From: an uncultured Collinsella sp.
Lineage (GTDB): Bacteria > Actinomycetota > Coriobacteriia > Coriobacteriales > Coriobacteriaceae
Direction: 5' to 3'
DNA length: 56,272 nucleotides
NCBI GenBank assembly: GCA_958413765.1
Contig: CATYVH010000011.1
Span: forward strand, 1 to 56,272
The notes under the pieces are model-generated. The model worked only from the letters and a program-made list of their open reading frames with translations, did no database searches and was not told where the DNA came from. A program made the position numbers and the translations under genes. Within the stretch, counting starts at the first letter, position 1. Every line of letters starts with the position of its first letter. This document shows positions 31,970 to 39,167 of the stretch, in pieces.

Positions 31970-33850
31970 CTAAATCGTGGGAAACGCGACGACGTCGGCG
32001 GGGCGTGCCAACGTCTCGGCAATACGGTCTTGCACCTCGAGCAGGCAGTCGAGCAGCAGCGGGTTAAAGGTGCCGCACTTACCGTCCAGGATCATCTGGA
32101 TCGCCTCCTCGTGCGGGATGGCATCCTTGTACACGCGCACGCTCGTCAGCGCATCGTATACGTCGGCCACCGAAACCACCTGTGCGGCGATGGGGATATC
32201 GTCGCCCTTAAGGCCATCGGGATAACCCTTGCCGTCCCAACGCTCGTGGTGCCAACGCGCAATCTGGTACGCATATTCCAAAAGCGCATTGCCGGTGTGA
32301 TGGCGGCCCAGCTCTAGCAGCATGTCGGCGCCGATCGTGGTATGCGTCTTCATAATCTCGAACTCCTCGGACGTGAGACGCCCGGGCTTGTTGAGAATCG
32401 CATCGTCGATCGACATCTTGCCGATATCGTGCAGCGCCGAAGCGAGGGCAATCGTCGAGCGTTCCTCATTGTCGAGGGAGATCGTGCCGCTACGCTGGAC
32501 CAGATAGCCAAGCAGCAGCTCGGTCAGCTTTTCGATGTTCGTAACGTGCCTGCCGCTCTCGCCGTTGCGAAGCTCCATGACGCCGGCCATGATGTCGATG
32601 AGCATGCGACTGTTCTTGACGCGCTCGTTGTACTGTTGGGACAGCAGGTTCGTCAGGCGGCGCTGTTTGGCGTACAGGCGGATGGTGTTGCTTACGCGGC
32701 GGCGCACGACACGGGAGTCAAACGGGCGGTTGATATAGTCCGAGGCGCCCAGCTCGTACGCGCGCAGAACCGCATCATCGGAATCTTCGCTCGAAATCAT
32801 GATGACAGGCAGATTATCGATACCCGATCGGCGCGACAGATCGGCCAGCACCTCAAAGCCGCTTATGCCCGGCATCACAATGTCCAGCAGCACGAGCGAC
32901 AACTCATCGCCATAGCGGTCGACCATGTCGAGCGCCGCACGACCGTTATCGGCCTCGAGGATGCAATGCTCGTCCTTGAGCATCTCGCTGAGAATGGCTC
33001 GGTTCATCTCGGAGTCATCGGCGATAAGCACCAAAGGCTTTTCGCTTTGGAAGGCCTCGATGGAATCGGCATCGGTCACGACCGTACCGGCTTTTGCCTT
33101 AGCGCGGCTCAGTAACTGAGCAGCGCGGCCAACGCCCTCATCGACCGTCTCGCCATGAATGCGAACGCCACCAACACATGCCGTCAAGCTCACGTACTCA
33201 TGGCCCGGAATAATCGTGGAATGAACGGCATCGGACACCTGATGCAGGCGACGGGTGAAGTCATCGGAGGGAATATTGGGCATGACAACCACAAACTTGT
33301 CGCAGCCATAGCGCACAAGCTCGTCAGTCGAACGAATTCCGCTGCGTATGGCTGTCGCCACAGCACCGAGCGCAAGGTCGCCGGCATGACGGCCACACGT
33401 ATCGTTGAAGGCCCTAAAATCATCAACGTCGATCATCGCAACGCCGGCATTCATGCGGGCGCTACGGAGCTTTTCCTCGTAATATCGGCGGTTGCGCACG
33501 CTCGTCAGCACGTCGGTGTAGACAAGGTCCTCTTCCGCGGCCTCTTGCTCATCAATCGGACGCACCATCAGCAAGACGTGAGGCTCGCCCTCGACCTTCA
33601 GAGGGCGCAGGCGAGCGCGGTACTCGGTACCATCATTGAGCAGTTGCTCCGACACCTCATCGGAGTCTGCCAAAGCCTCAAGACTCGACTGGCGCAAACA
33701 AGGACACCGATCGCCGGCGAGCAGGCAGTTAGGCTCGCTCTTAATCTGATCGGCCGACAGCAAACGCACCACGGGGTAGGTCTTCGCGACGCGGGCGACC
33801 TCAGCGGCAGCCTCCTCGTCGGTTAGATTGACCTCGTGATTATTGAGCAT
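31970..33850 (-). CDS. GGDEF-receiver-HD-GYP signalling protein with degenerate GGDEF
   Basis: This 626-residue protein joins three signalling domains. Residues about 120-255 are a GGDEF fold whose active-site motif reads GCDKF, so cyclase activity is probably lost. Residues about 270-395 are a receiver (ADDSEMN; phospho-acceptor in LVLLDIVMPG). Residues about 415-615 are an HD-GYP phosphodiesterase with HDIGK and HHERWDGKGYPDGLKG intact, expected to break down cyclic di-GMP or a related dinucleotide. An N-terminal part of about 120 residues may be a PAS-like sensor. Phosphorylation of the central receiver, perhaps from the downstream HPt, would then control hydrolysis. The ATG has AAAGGG at 9 nt. 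Confidence 0.93.
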   Translation of the reverse strand: MLNNHEVNLTDEEAAAEVARVAKTYPVVRLLSADQIKSEPNCLLAGDRCPCLRQSSLEALADSDEVSEQLLNDGTEYRARLRPLKVEGEPHVLLMVRPIDEQEAAEEDLVYTDVLTSVRNRRYYEEKLRSARMNAGVAMIDVDDFRAFNDTCGRHAGDLALGAVATAIRSGIRSTDELVRYGCDKFVVVMPNIPSDDFTRRLHQVSDAVHSTIIPGHEYVSLTACVGGVRIHGETVDEGVGRAAQLLSRAKAKAGTVVTDADSIEAFQSEKPLVLIADDSEMNRAILSEMLKDEHCILEADNGRAALDMVDRYGDELSLVLLDIVMPGISGFEVLADLSRRSGIDNLPVIMISSEDSDDAVLRAYELGASDYINRPFDSRVVRRRVSNTIRLYAKQRRLTNLLSQQYNERVKNSRMLIDIMAGVMELRNGESGRHVTNIEKLTELLLGYLVQRSGTISLDNEERSTIALASALHDIGKMSIDDAILNKPGRLTSEEFEIMKTHTTIGADMLLELGRHHTGNALLEYAYQIARWHHERWDGKGYPDGLKGDDIPIAAQVVSVADVYDALTSVRVYKDAIPHEEAIQMILDGKCGTFNPLLLDCLLEVQDRIAETLARPADVVAFPTI

Positions 33851-34060
33851 ATGGGGCCCTTTCTATCGTTACGCACGGCAACGGTGCATATCAAATGGTA
33901 CAAGGGTAACATCTAACAACTGCAGGCAAACGCGCGATTATCGTTACATTTTTATGACCTGGCAAACGGCGGTAATGGAGCCGCGGGCGCGCGGTTATGG
34001 GCACATTCGTTAACAATGACGAAACGCTAGCAGCCCCCTCCCCGCAGGTCATCGAGCGTG

Positions 34061-34858
34061 CTAACGCTCCAAGACATCGCGAACGGCGTTGGCCGCCGTA
34101 ACGGGGCGATCGCGCAGACCGTTATGCGCGCCCGGGATCGTCACGAGAGAGCAATCGAGATATTCAGCAGCCGCTCGCGTACCAGCCTCGCGGGGCGTAC
34201 CGACCGAAAGCTCGCCCAAAAACACGGCCGACACCGCCTTTGACGCGCGGGCGCGCTCCCAGTCGGGAGCATATGTCATATTTGTTCCGTATTCATTGGC
34301 CATGAAGCAACGACCATTGCGCAGGGCATGTTTGGCTTCCGCTTCGGTCGTCCCAGGAGCCTCGGGGTCCAAGTCGCCGAGGGCTCCCAAGAAAAGCCGG
34401 AGCGCCCTTGAAACCTTTCCAGCTGCAATCATATCGAGCAAAACCGGAGCCGCGCCCATGCCGACGCCTTCGGCCGACACAGCCGGCTCATGCAGAATCG
34501 TACGGTCGACGAGATGGGGTTCGGTGCGAAGAAGCTCCAGCGCCACCAACGTACCGGCGCTGTGCGCAAGCACATTTGCCGGAGCGCCAACGTGCTCGAT
34601 CACGGCCTGCAGGTCGGCGGCCTGAGCGGCAAGATCATAGCTGCCGTCTGCCGCATCGCTGCTGCCACCGCAGCCGCGACGGTCGTAGGCAATTACGCGG
34701 TAGTTGCGGCTGAGTTCACAAGCGATGCCGTTGAAAAATGTGCCGTCGACACAAGCGCCGTGCACGCACACCAAGGCAGGAGTATCAGGCGACACATCCG
34801 GGCCGGCATATTCGCGACAGGCAATCGTGGTGCCCGCATTCTCGACCGTAAAATCCAT
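34061..34858 (-). CDS. Alpha/beta hydrolase
   Basis: The 265-residue protein has the alpha/beta hydrolase order: the oxyanion-side HGACVDGTFF (about residue 33), RGCGGSSDAADGSYDLAAQAADL, the nucleophile elbow AHSAGT with Ser (about residue 98), a late Asp region and the catalytic His in PGAHNGLRDRP near residue 245. The usual GxSxG is AHSAG, an accepted variant. Substrate is unknown; small esterases and lactonases share this form. The ATG has GGGGG upstream. It is divergent from the radical SAM gene, with 225 nt between the starts. Confidence 0.88.
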   Translation of the reverse strand: MDFTVENAGTTIACREYAGPDVSPDTPALVCVHGACVDGTFFNGIACELSRNYRVIAYDRRGCGGSSDAADGSYDLAAQAADLQAVIEHVGAPANVLAHSAGTLVALELLRTEPHLVDRTILHEPAVSAEGVGMGAAPVLLDMIAAGKVSRALRLFLGALGDLDPEAPGTTEAEAKHALRNGRCFMANEYGTNMTYAPDWERARASKAVSAVFLGELSVGTPREAGTRAAAEYLDCSLVTIPGAHNGLRDRPVTAANAVRDVLER

Positions 34859-35083
34859 GTTGTGCCCCCATTATCAATGCCCATCCAGTTGCACGTCAGT
34901 ACGGCTGGATGGTCCTGCATTGTCTTACGACTTGTTAACAGATTAACTGTACCCGACCCGAGGCTTTTCATGGCATGGCATCATGAGCGACGTGAAAAAA
35001 CGAAACTTGTAAAGCAAGAGCCCGCACCTCGCTTTGGAGCCGATGCTATGCTTAGGCGCAATAGTCTTGAGGAGCATATGCCT

Positions 35084-35860
35084 ATGTCTACGTTTTTGAA
35101 TGCCAGCCCCATCTTTGGGCCTGTTCGCAGCCGTCGCCTTGGTCTTTCGCTCGGCGTCAATATGATGCCGGCTAGCGGCAAAATCTGCACGTTCGACTGC
35201 ATTTACTGCGAAAACGGCCTCAACGCCGAACGCCCCTGCCATGAGCCGTACAACACAGCCACCGTGGTACTCGACGCGCTCGAGGCAAAGCTGCGCGAGA
35301 TGGCAGCCGAGGGCGAGCTCCCCGATGTGATCACCTTCGCAGGCAACGGCGAGCCCACCGCCGCACCGGAGTTTCCGCAGGCCATTGCCGGTGCCGTCGC
35401 GCTGCGCGACGAGCTTGCCCCAAACTCCAAGATCGCCGTGCTCTCCAACGGCACGCGCGCCGACCGCCCCGAGGTGCACGACGCGCTCATGATGGTCGAC
35501 GACAACATTCTTAAGCTCGATACCGTCGACCCGGCGTTTATCCAGCTGCTCGACCAGCCCGTTGGCCCCTATGACGTCGAGCACCAGATCGAGACGTTCG
35601 CAAGCTTTGACGGTCACGTCATTATCCAGACGATCTTTTTGACCGGCGAGTATCAGGGCAAGCCCATCGACAACACCGGCGAGGAGTACGTTGCCCCCTG
35701 GCTCGCGGCGCTTGAGCGCATTCGTCCGCAGGAGACGACCATCTACACGGTGGCACGCGAGACGCCGGTCGCCGGCCTTGCCAAAGCAGCGCCCGAGGTG
35801 CTCGACGCCATCGCCGCGCGCGTCCAAGCCCTCGGCATCCCCTGCCAGGTGAGCTACTAG
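35084..35860 (+). CDS. Radical SAM protein, COG0731 type (TYW1-like)
   Basis: The 258-residue protein has the opening FGPVRSRRLGLSLGVN and the radical SAM cluster motif CTFDCIYC (CxxxCxxC) near residue 35, as in the COG0731 Fe-S oxidoreductases related to the wybutosine enzyme TYW1. FAGNGEPTAAPEF matches the SAM-binding GNGEPT motif, and KLDTVD follows near 145. There is no C-terminal SPASM Cys cluster, so it is not a typical peptide maturase. The reaction in bacteria is unknown. GAGGAG lies 9 nt before the ATG at 35084 and only 3 nt before an alternative ATG at 35078; the 456-codon open frame is not the gene. Confidence 0.88.
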   Translation: MSTFLNASPIFGPVRSRRLGLSLGVNMMPASGKICTFDCIYCENGLNAERPCHEPYNTATVVLDALEAKLREMAAEGELPDVITFAGNGEPTAAPEFPQAIAGAVALRDELAPNSKIAVLSNGTRADRPEVHDALMMVDDNILKLDTVDPAFIQLLDQPVGPYDVEHQIETFASFDGHVIIQTIFLTGEYQGKPIDNTGEEYVAPWLAALERIRPQETTIYTVARETPVAGLAKAAPEVLDAIAARVQALGIPCQVSY

Positions 35861-35878
35861 CGCGGCCGCCCGCCAGCA

Positions 35879-35908
35879 GCATAATTAGCCCCATCCCAAA
35901 TAAGCTGG
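35879..35908 (-). repeat. 30-nt dispersed block with ATTTGGGA core
   Basis: The minus strand aligns without gaps to 1469-1498 and to the minus strand of 3124-3153. It lies directly upstream of the map promoter region (TATACT near 35924). Confidence 0.55.
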
Positions 35909-35952
35909 TCTGCGGGTGGGCTATACTAGCTGCGAATGAAAGGAAGTTAGCC

Positions 35953-36840
35953 ATGTTTGACAACGAACCCGTGCCCGGCCGCAACGACGCTTGCTGGTGC
36001 GGCAGCGGCAAGAAATATAAGAAATGCCATAGCGCCTTCGATGAGCGCCTCGAGCGCCTGTGGGAGGAGGGCTGGGAGGTTCTGCCCCGTACGCTCTACA
36101 AGACGCCCGCCGATATCGAGGGCATCAAGCGCTCCGCTGCCATCAACGTGGGCGTGCTCGACTACGTAGGCGAGCACATCGCCGCGGGCATGACCACCAA
36201 CCAGATCGACCAGATGATCTACGACTACACCGTCGAGCACGGTGGCACGCCGGCCGACCTCAACTACGAGGGCTATCCCAAGAGCGTGTGCACCTCGATC
36301 AACGACGTCGTCTGCCACGGCATCCCCTGCGATACGGATGTGCTGCACGAGGGCGACATCATCAACGTGGACTGCTCCACGATCTTGGACGGCTACTTTA
36401 GCGACTCGAGCCGCATGTTCTGCATCGGCGAGGTCTCGGCCGAGCGCCAGCGCCTGGTCGACGTCACCCGTGCCAGCGTAGAGGCGGGTCTGGCAGCCGT
36501 CAAGCCATGGCTACCGCTCTCCGTTATGGCCGAGGCTGTGCAAAAGACCGTCGAGGACGCCGGCTTTAGCGTGGTGCGTGAGTACGGCGGACACGGCATC
36601 GGTAAGGAGTTCCACGAGGACCCGTTTGTGGGCTTTACCACCGAGGCGCCCGATGTGGATACCATCATGGCCCCGGGCATGGTCTTTACCATCGAGCCTA
36701 TGGTCAATGCCGGAGCGCCCGACATCAAGATTAGCAAGGGCGACGGCTGGTGCGTGCGCACCAAGGACGGCAGCGATTCGGCCCAGTGCGAGGTACAGCT
36801 CGTGGTGACCGAGGACGGCTACGAGCTGCTGAGCTGGTAG
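35953..36840 (+). CDS. map: Methionine aminopeptidase type I with N-terminal SEC-C zinc finger
   Basis: MetAP removes the initiator methionine from nascent proteins. Residues 1-30 form a SEC-C motif (PGRNDACWCGSGKKYKKCH) that binds zinc and probably docks the enzyme on the ribosome or other proteins. The catalytic domain (about 45-295) has the metal ligands in NVDCSTILDGYFSDSSRMF (two Asp), GGHGIGKEFHEDP (His), FTIEPMVN (Glu) and AQCEVQLVVTEDG (Glu). 295 residues fits the SEC-C-extended form, about 30 longer than E. coli Map. The ATG follows AAAGGAAG at 6 nt. A strong terminator follows the stop. Confidence 0.96.
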   Translation: MFDNEPVPGRNDACWCGSGKKYKKCHSAFDERLERLWEEGWEVLPRTLYKTPADIEGIKRSAAINVGVLDYVGEHIAAGMTTNQIDQMIYDYTVEHGGTPADLNYEGYPKSVCTSINDVVCHGIPCDTDVLHEGDIINVDCSTILDGYFSDSSRMFCIGEVSAERQRLVDVTRASVEAGLAAVKPWLPLSVMAEAVQKTVEDAGFSVVREYGGHGIGKEFHEDPFVGFTTEAPDVDTIMAPGMVFTIEPMVNAGAPDIKISKGDGWCVRTKDGSDSAQCEVQLVVTEDGYELLSW

Positions 36841-36846
36841 CCGCGG

Positions 36847-36897
36847 ATGCGCCGGATGCTGACGGGCACGCTCGTCTTGCATCCGGCGTTTTTGTTT
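36847..36897 (+). terminator. Intrinsic terminator of map
   Basis: GCGCCGGATGC pairs with GCATCCGGCGT over a 20-nt loop and is followed by TTTTTG. It begins 6 nt after the map stop codon. Confidence 0.9.
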
Positions 36898-36904
36898 GAA
36901 CGTT

Positions 36905-36953
36905 TTGCCTGATAAAACCTGCCAAAATAAACCTGTCCTTTTTGGTAGGTCGA
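36905..36953 (-). repeat. AAACCTGCC-subfamily palindrome upstream of the dehydrogenase
   Basis: ACCTGCCAAAA (36917-36927) and TTTTGGTAGGT (36940-36950) pair with one wobble. The loop has AAAGGACAGG on the minus strand, lacking one G of the usual core. It ends about 17 nt before the GTG start of the next gene and does not touch a stop codon. Confidence 0.75.
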
Positions 36954-36969
36954 GCGGAGAGGACTGCTT

Positions 36970-37905
36970 GTGAACATTCTGGTTTTGTTGCCCGTCAACG
37001 ACCGTCATCGCGCAATTCTTGAGTCGAGCGCTCCGGGCGAAGACTTTATCTACACGAGCGCCGACGCCGCCACGCACGAGCAGGTCGCCGATGCCGACGT
37101 GATCCTAGGCAACATCGACCCTGACATGCTCACGGCATGCGAGCATCTCCAGCTGTTGCAATTGCAGACCGCCGGCTATGACGACTACCTTGCTGCTGGC
37201 ACCGTGCCGGCTGACGCCAAGCTGTCTTGCTCGATCGGCGCCTACGGTCAGGCCGTAAGCGAGCACATGTTTGCCATGGTGCTGTCAATGATGAAGCGCC
37301 TGCCCGGCTACCAGGACCTGCAGCGCGAGCATCGCTGGGAGGACTTGGGCCCGGTCACCTCGCTCAAAAATGCCAACGTGCTGGTGCTGGGCGCGGGCGA
37401 TATCGGCGGCCACTTTGCCACGCTCTGCCGCAGCATGGGCGCACACGTCCGCGGCATCAAGCGCCATCCACTCGTCTACCCTATTGTGTTTGAGGACATG
37501 GACGGCATGGATGCCCTGCCCGAGCGCCTGGCCGAGGCTGACATCGTTGCATCCTTTATGCCGAGCACACCCGAGACCCGCGGCCTGGCGAACGCCGAGT
37601 TCTTCGCCGCGATGAAACCGGGTGCCTTCTTTGCCAACGGCGGCCGCGGCGATCTTGTGGTCGCCGACGACTTGGTTGCCGCTCTGGAATCGGGACATCT
37701 CGCCGGCGCCGCGGTCGACGTCACCGACCCTGAGCCGCTGCCTGAGACAAGCCCCCTGTGGGATGCGCCCAACATGCTCGTCACGCCGCACGTCTCGGGC
37801 TGGTTCCACTTGGCCGCCACGCTCAACAACGTGGTCGACATCGCCGCGGAGAATCTGCGTCACCTGCAGGCCGGCGAGACCCTGCGCTGCTGGATCGAGC
37901 ACTAA
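36970..37905 (+). CDS. D-2-hydroxyacid dehydrogenase family protein
   Basis: This 311-residue NAD-dependent oxidoreductase has the C-terminal Rossmann motif LGAGDIGGHFA (about residue 141) and the catalytic residues of the family: Arg in NGGRGDLV (about 223), Glu in DVTDPEPLPETSPLW (about 252) and His in TPHVSGW (about 271). The N-terminal catalytic domain is recognisable from LQTAGYDDY. Substrate could be glyoxylate, hydroxypyruvate or phosphoglycerate-like acids. The start is a GTG with GGAGAGGA 6-8 nt upstream. The gene stands alone. Two hairpin structures follow its stop. Confidence 0.92.
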   Translation: MNILVLLPVNDRHRAILESSAPGEDFIYTSADAATHEQVADADVILGNIDPDMLTACEHLQLLQLQTAGYDDYLAAGTVPADAKLSCSIGAYGQAVSEHMFAMVLSMMKRLPGYQDLQREHRWEDLGPVTSLKNANVLVLGAGDIGGHFATLCRSMGAHVRGIKRHPLVYPIVFEDMDGMDALPERLAEADIVASFMPSTPETRGLANAEFFAAMKPGAFFANGGRGDLVVADDLVAALESGHLAGAAVDVTDPEPLPETSPLWDAPNMLVTPHVSGWFHLAATLNNVVDIAAENLRHLQAGETLRCWIEH

Positions 37906-37907
37906 TT

Positions 37908-37935
37908 GTTCCGGCGTTTTGCCAAACGCCGGAAC
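37908..37935. terminator. Hairpin directly after the dehydrogenase stop
   Basis: GTTCCGGCGTTT (37908-37919) and AAACGCCGGAAC (37924-37935) are a perfect 12-bp stem with a 4-nt loop, starting 2 nt after the stop codon. No T tract follows; it may terminate or protect the message. Confidence 0.7.
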
Positions 37936-37946
37936 CCCTCGACGCT

Positions 37947-38050
37947 GCGAGCCCGCCAGAGCGGCAATCTGACGTTCAATCGTCGGGCATGGCCAAAAGG
38001 CCTATGCCCTCCTCTTTCACGTCACCTTGCTCACTCTGGCGGGCTCTCGC
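37947..38050. repeat. 104-nt hairpin with conserved internal loop, downstream of the toxin gene
   Basis: The outer arms GCGAG...CCCGCCAGAG and CTCTGGCGGG...CTCGC pair, then GCAA/TTGC and TGACGT/ACGTCA, and an inner hairpin GGGCATGGCC/GGCCTATGCCC with an AAAA loop. On the minus strand the internal loop strands read GAAAGAGGA and GACGATTGA, the same as in the element at 17710-17816. It fills the 179-nt gap between the dehydrogenase and the PIN-toxin gene. Confidence 0.8.
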
Positions 38051-38084
38051 TGACGTTTGCTCAACCTGCAGGGTCTTCAAATTG

Positions 38085-38576
38085 CTAGAGCGTTGCTAAG
38101 TAATTCTTTGCGTCTTCTACGCTCATTGCTGCGACGGGCGCATGCGAACAGAGTTTGACATCGTTGGTGACCAGTAGATCTGCTTGAGCGCGTATCGCTG
38201 CCGCAATGATTAAATCGTCTTCGTAATCGCTATGAAGCTCACGCTGCCTGCTCGCCATCCATATATCGCTCAGGTCACAGGGCACTGGCGTGGCAAGCTG
38301 CGAAAGCACGCTAAGACAATCCCATGCAAGCGAAGTCGCTGCCGTAGCGGCATACTGGGAAAGCGAACCGTGCTCCCGCCGATACCATGCCTTATGTTCG
38401 CTTGAAATCAAATAGAACAGGTCTTTGGACGATGTCGCCGCATACAGCAAATCCACCTGTGCCGTGCATGCATCGCGTAAAAACTCAATCGCCACCGAAC
38501 GACCACGTCGTGAGGGAATGAAGTAATCGAGCCACACGTTGGTGTCAACCAAGACGCGCTTTGGAGTCTCACTCAT
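38085..38576 (-). CDS. PIN domain toxin (VapC-like)
   Basis: The 163-residue protein has a PIN ribonuclease fold: the first acidic residue in VLVDTNVWLDYF (about residue 11), a central Asp in SDYEDDLIIAAAIRAQADLLVTND (about 118) and the last Asp in that TND. These residues bind the metal of the active site. Such toxins cut RNA, often tRNA, when released from their antitoxin. It overlaps the upstream RelB-like gene by 8 nt, the usual toxin-antitoxin arrangement with antitoxin first. The RNA target cannot be predicted. Confidence 0.88.
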   Translation of the reverse strand: MSETPKRVLVDTNVWLDYFIPSRRGRSVAIEFLRDACTAQVDLLYAATSSKDLFYLISSEHKAWYRREHGSLSQYAATAATSLAWDCLSVLSQLATPVPCDLSDIWMASRQRELHSDYEDDLIIAAAIRAQADLLVTNDVKLCSHAPVAAMSVEDAKNYLATL

Positions 38577-38949
38577 AGAGCCAGCTCATCTCCTCGCCAT
38601 AGCGATCCGCATAGGCATTCCGTTTGAGCTCTTCGTCGTCCGATGGCTGAGCCTTGACCATATCGATTCCCGACTCACGGCAAGCAGCAGCGAACAGCTT
38701 CGACCCCTGATCCATGAGCTCGAGCTTACGTTTGGCGGCCTTTTCGCGCTCGCGCTGTTCCGCCCGGGCACGACTGGGCAGCAGGATATCCTCGAGCGCA
38801 CCGGGGCGATCGGCCAGCGACGCTGCAAGCTGCCAGAGCGCTCGCACCGCTTGGCTCGGCGTCATACCGGCCCTGGAGAGAGCGGCGTCCCCACTCCTTT
38901 TAAGATCGGCATCGAGACGCACGTTGATCTGAGCGGCTGTTGTGGTCAT
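38569..38949 (-). CDS. RelB/DinJ-like antitoxin
   Basis: The 126-residue protein begins with a ribbon-helix-helix-like domain (QINVRLDADLKRSGDAALSRAGMTPSQAVRALWQLAA, about residues 7-45), the RelB/DinJ pattern that binds its own operator. The rest is a charged helical tail (about 60-126) that should wrap the toxin, ending in GEEMSWLYE. RelB/DinJ proteins usually neutralise RelE-family toxins, whereas here the partner is a PIN domain protein, so this is a mixed pairing. ATG with GGAGGGG just upstream. The longer than usual tail may reflect the different partner. Confidence 0.85.
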   Translation of the reverse strand: MTTTAAQINVRLDADLKRSGDAALSRAGMTPSQAVRALWQLAASLADRPGALEDILLPSRARAEQREREKAAKRKLELMDQGSKLFAAACRESGIDMVKAQPSDDEELKRNAYADRYGEEMSWLYE

Positions 38950-39120
38950 GACCCCTCCTTAATACTTCAAACTATCATAAAACTCTATGGTAGATACGTA
39001 AAGCATGTATAGCATTTATAAGCATTAGCCGTACTCTGTACACAAAAAGCCGCCGAGGCACACTGCACCTCGGCGGCTACGTATCACAGATCTAGTTCGG
39101 TTTCACCCTTTGCATTTGCC

Positions 39121-39167
39121 CAGATAAAACCTGCCAAAAAAAACCTGTCCCTTTTTGGCAGGTTTTA
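39121..39167 (-). repeat. AAACCTGCC-subfamily palindrome containing the M18 stop codon
   Basis: TAAAACCTGCCAAAA (39125-39139) and TTTTGGCAGGTTTTA (39153-39167) are exact 15-bp complements. On the minus strand the M18 stop TAA (39165-39167) is the first three bases of the stem, followed by AACCTGCCAAAAAGGGACAG. Confidence 0.88.

Noticed and set aside
34490..35083. N-terminal extension of the radical SAM frame (to 456 codons)
   Set aside because: The extra part overlaps the divergent hydrolase gene antisense and its promoter region, while a GAGGAG site directly precedes the internal ATG.
35084..35860. Radical SAM protein as maturase of the Cys-rich peptide at 30186
   Set aside because: It is about 5 kb away on the other strand, belongs to the COG0731 TYW1-like type and lacks the extra SPASM-type Cys clusters seen in peptide maturases.
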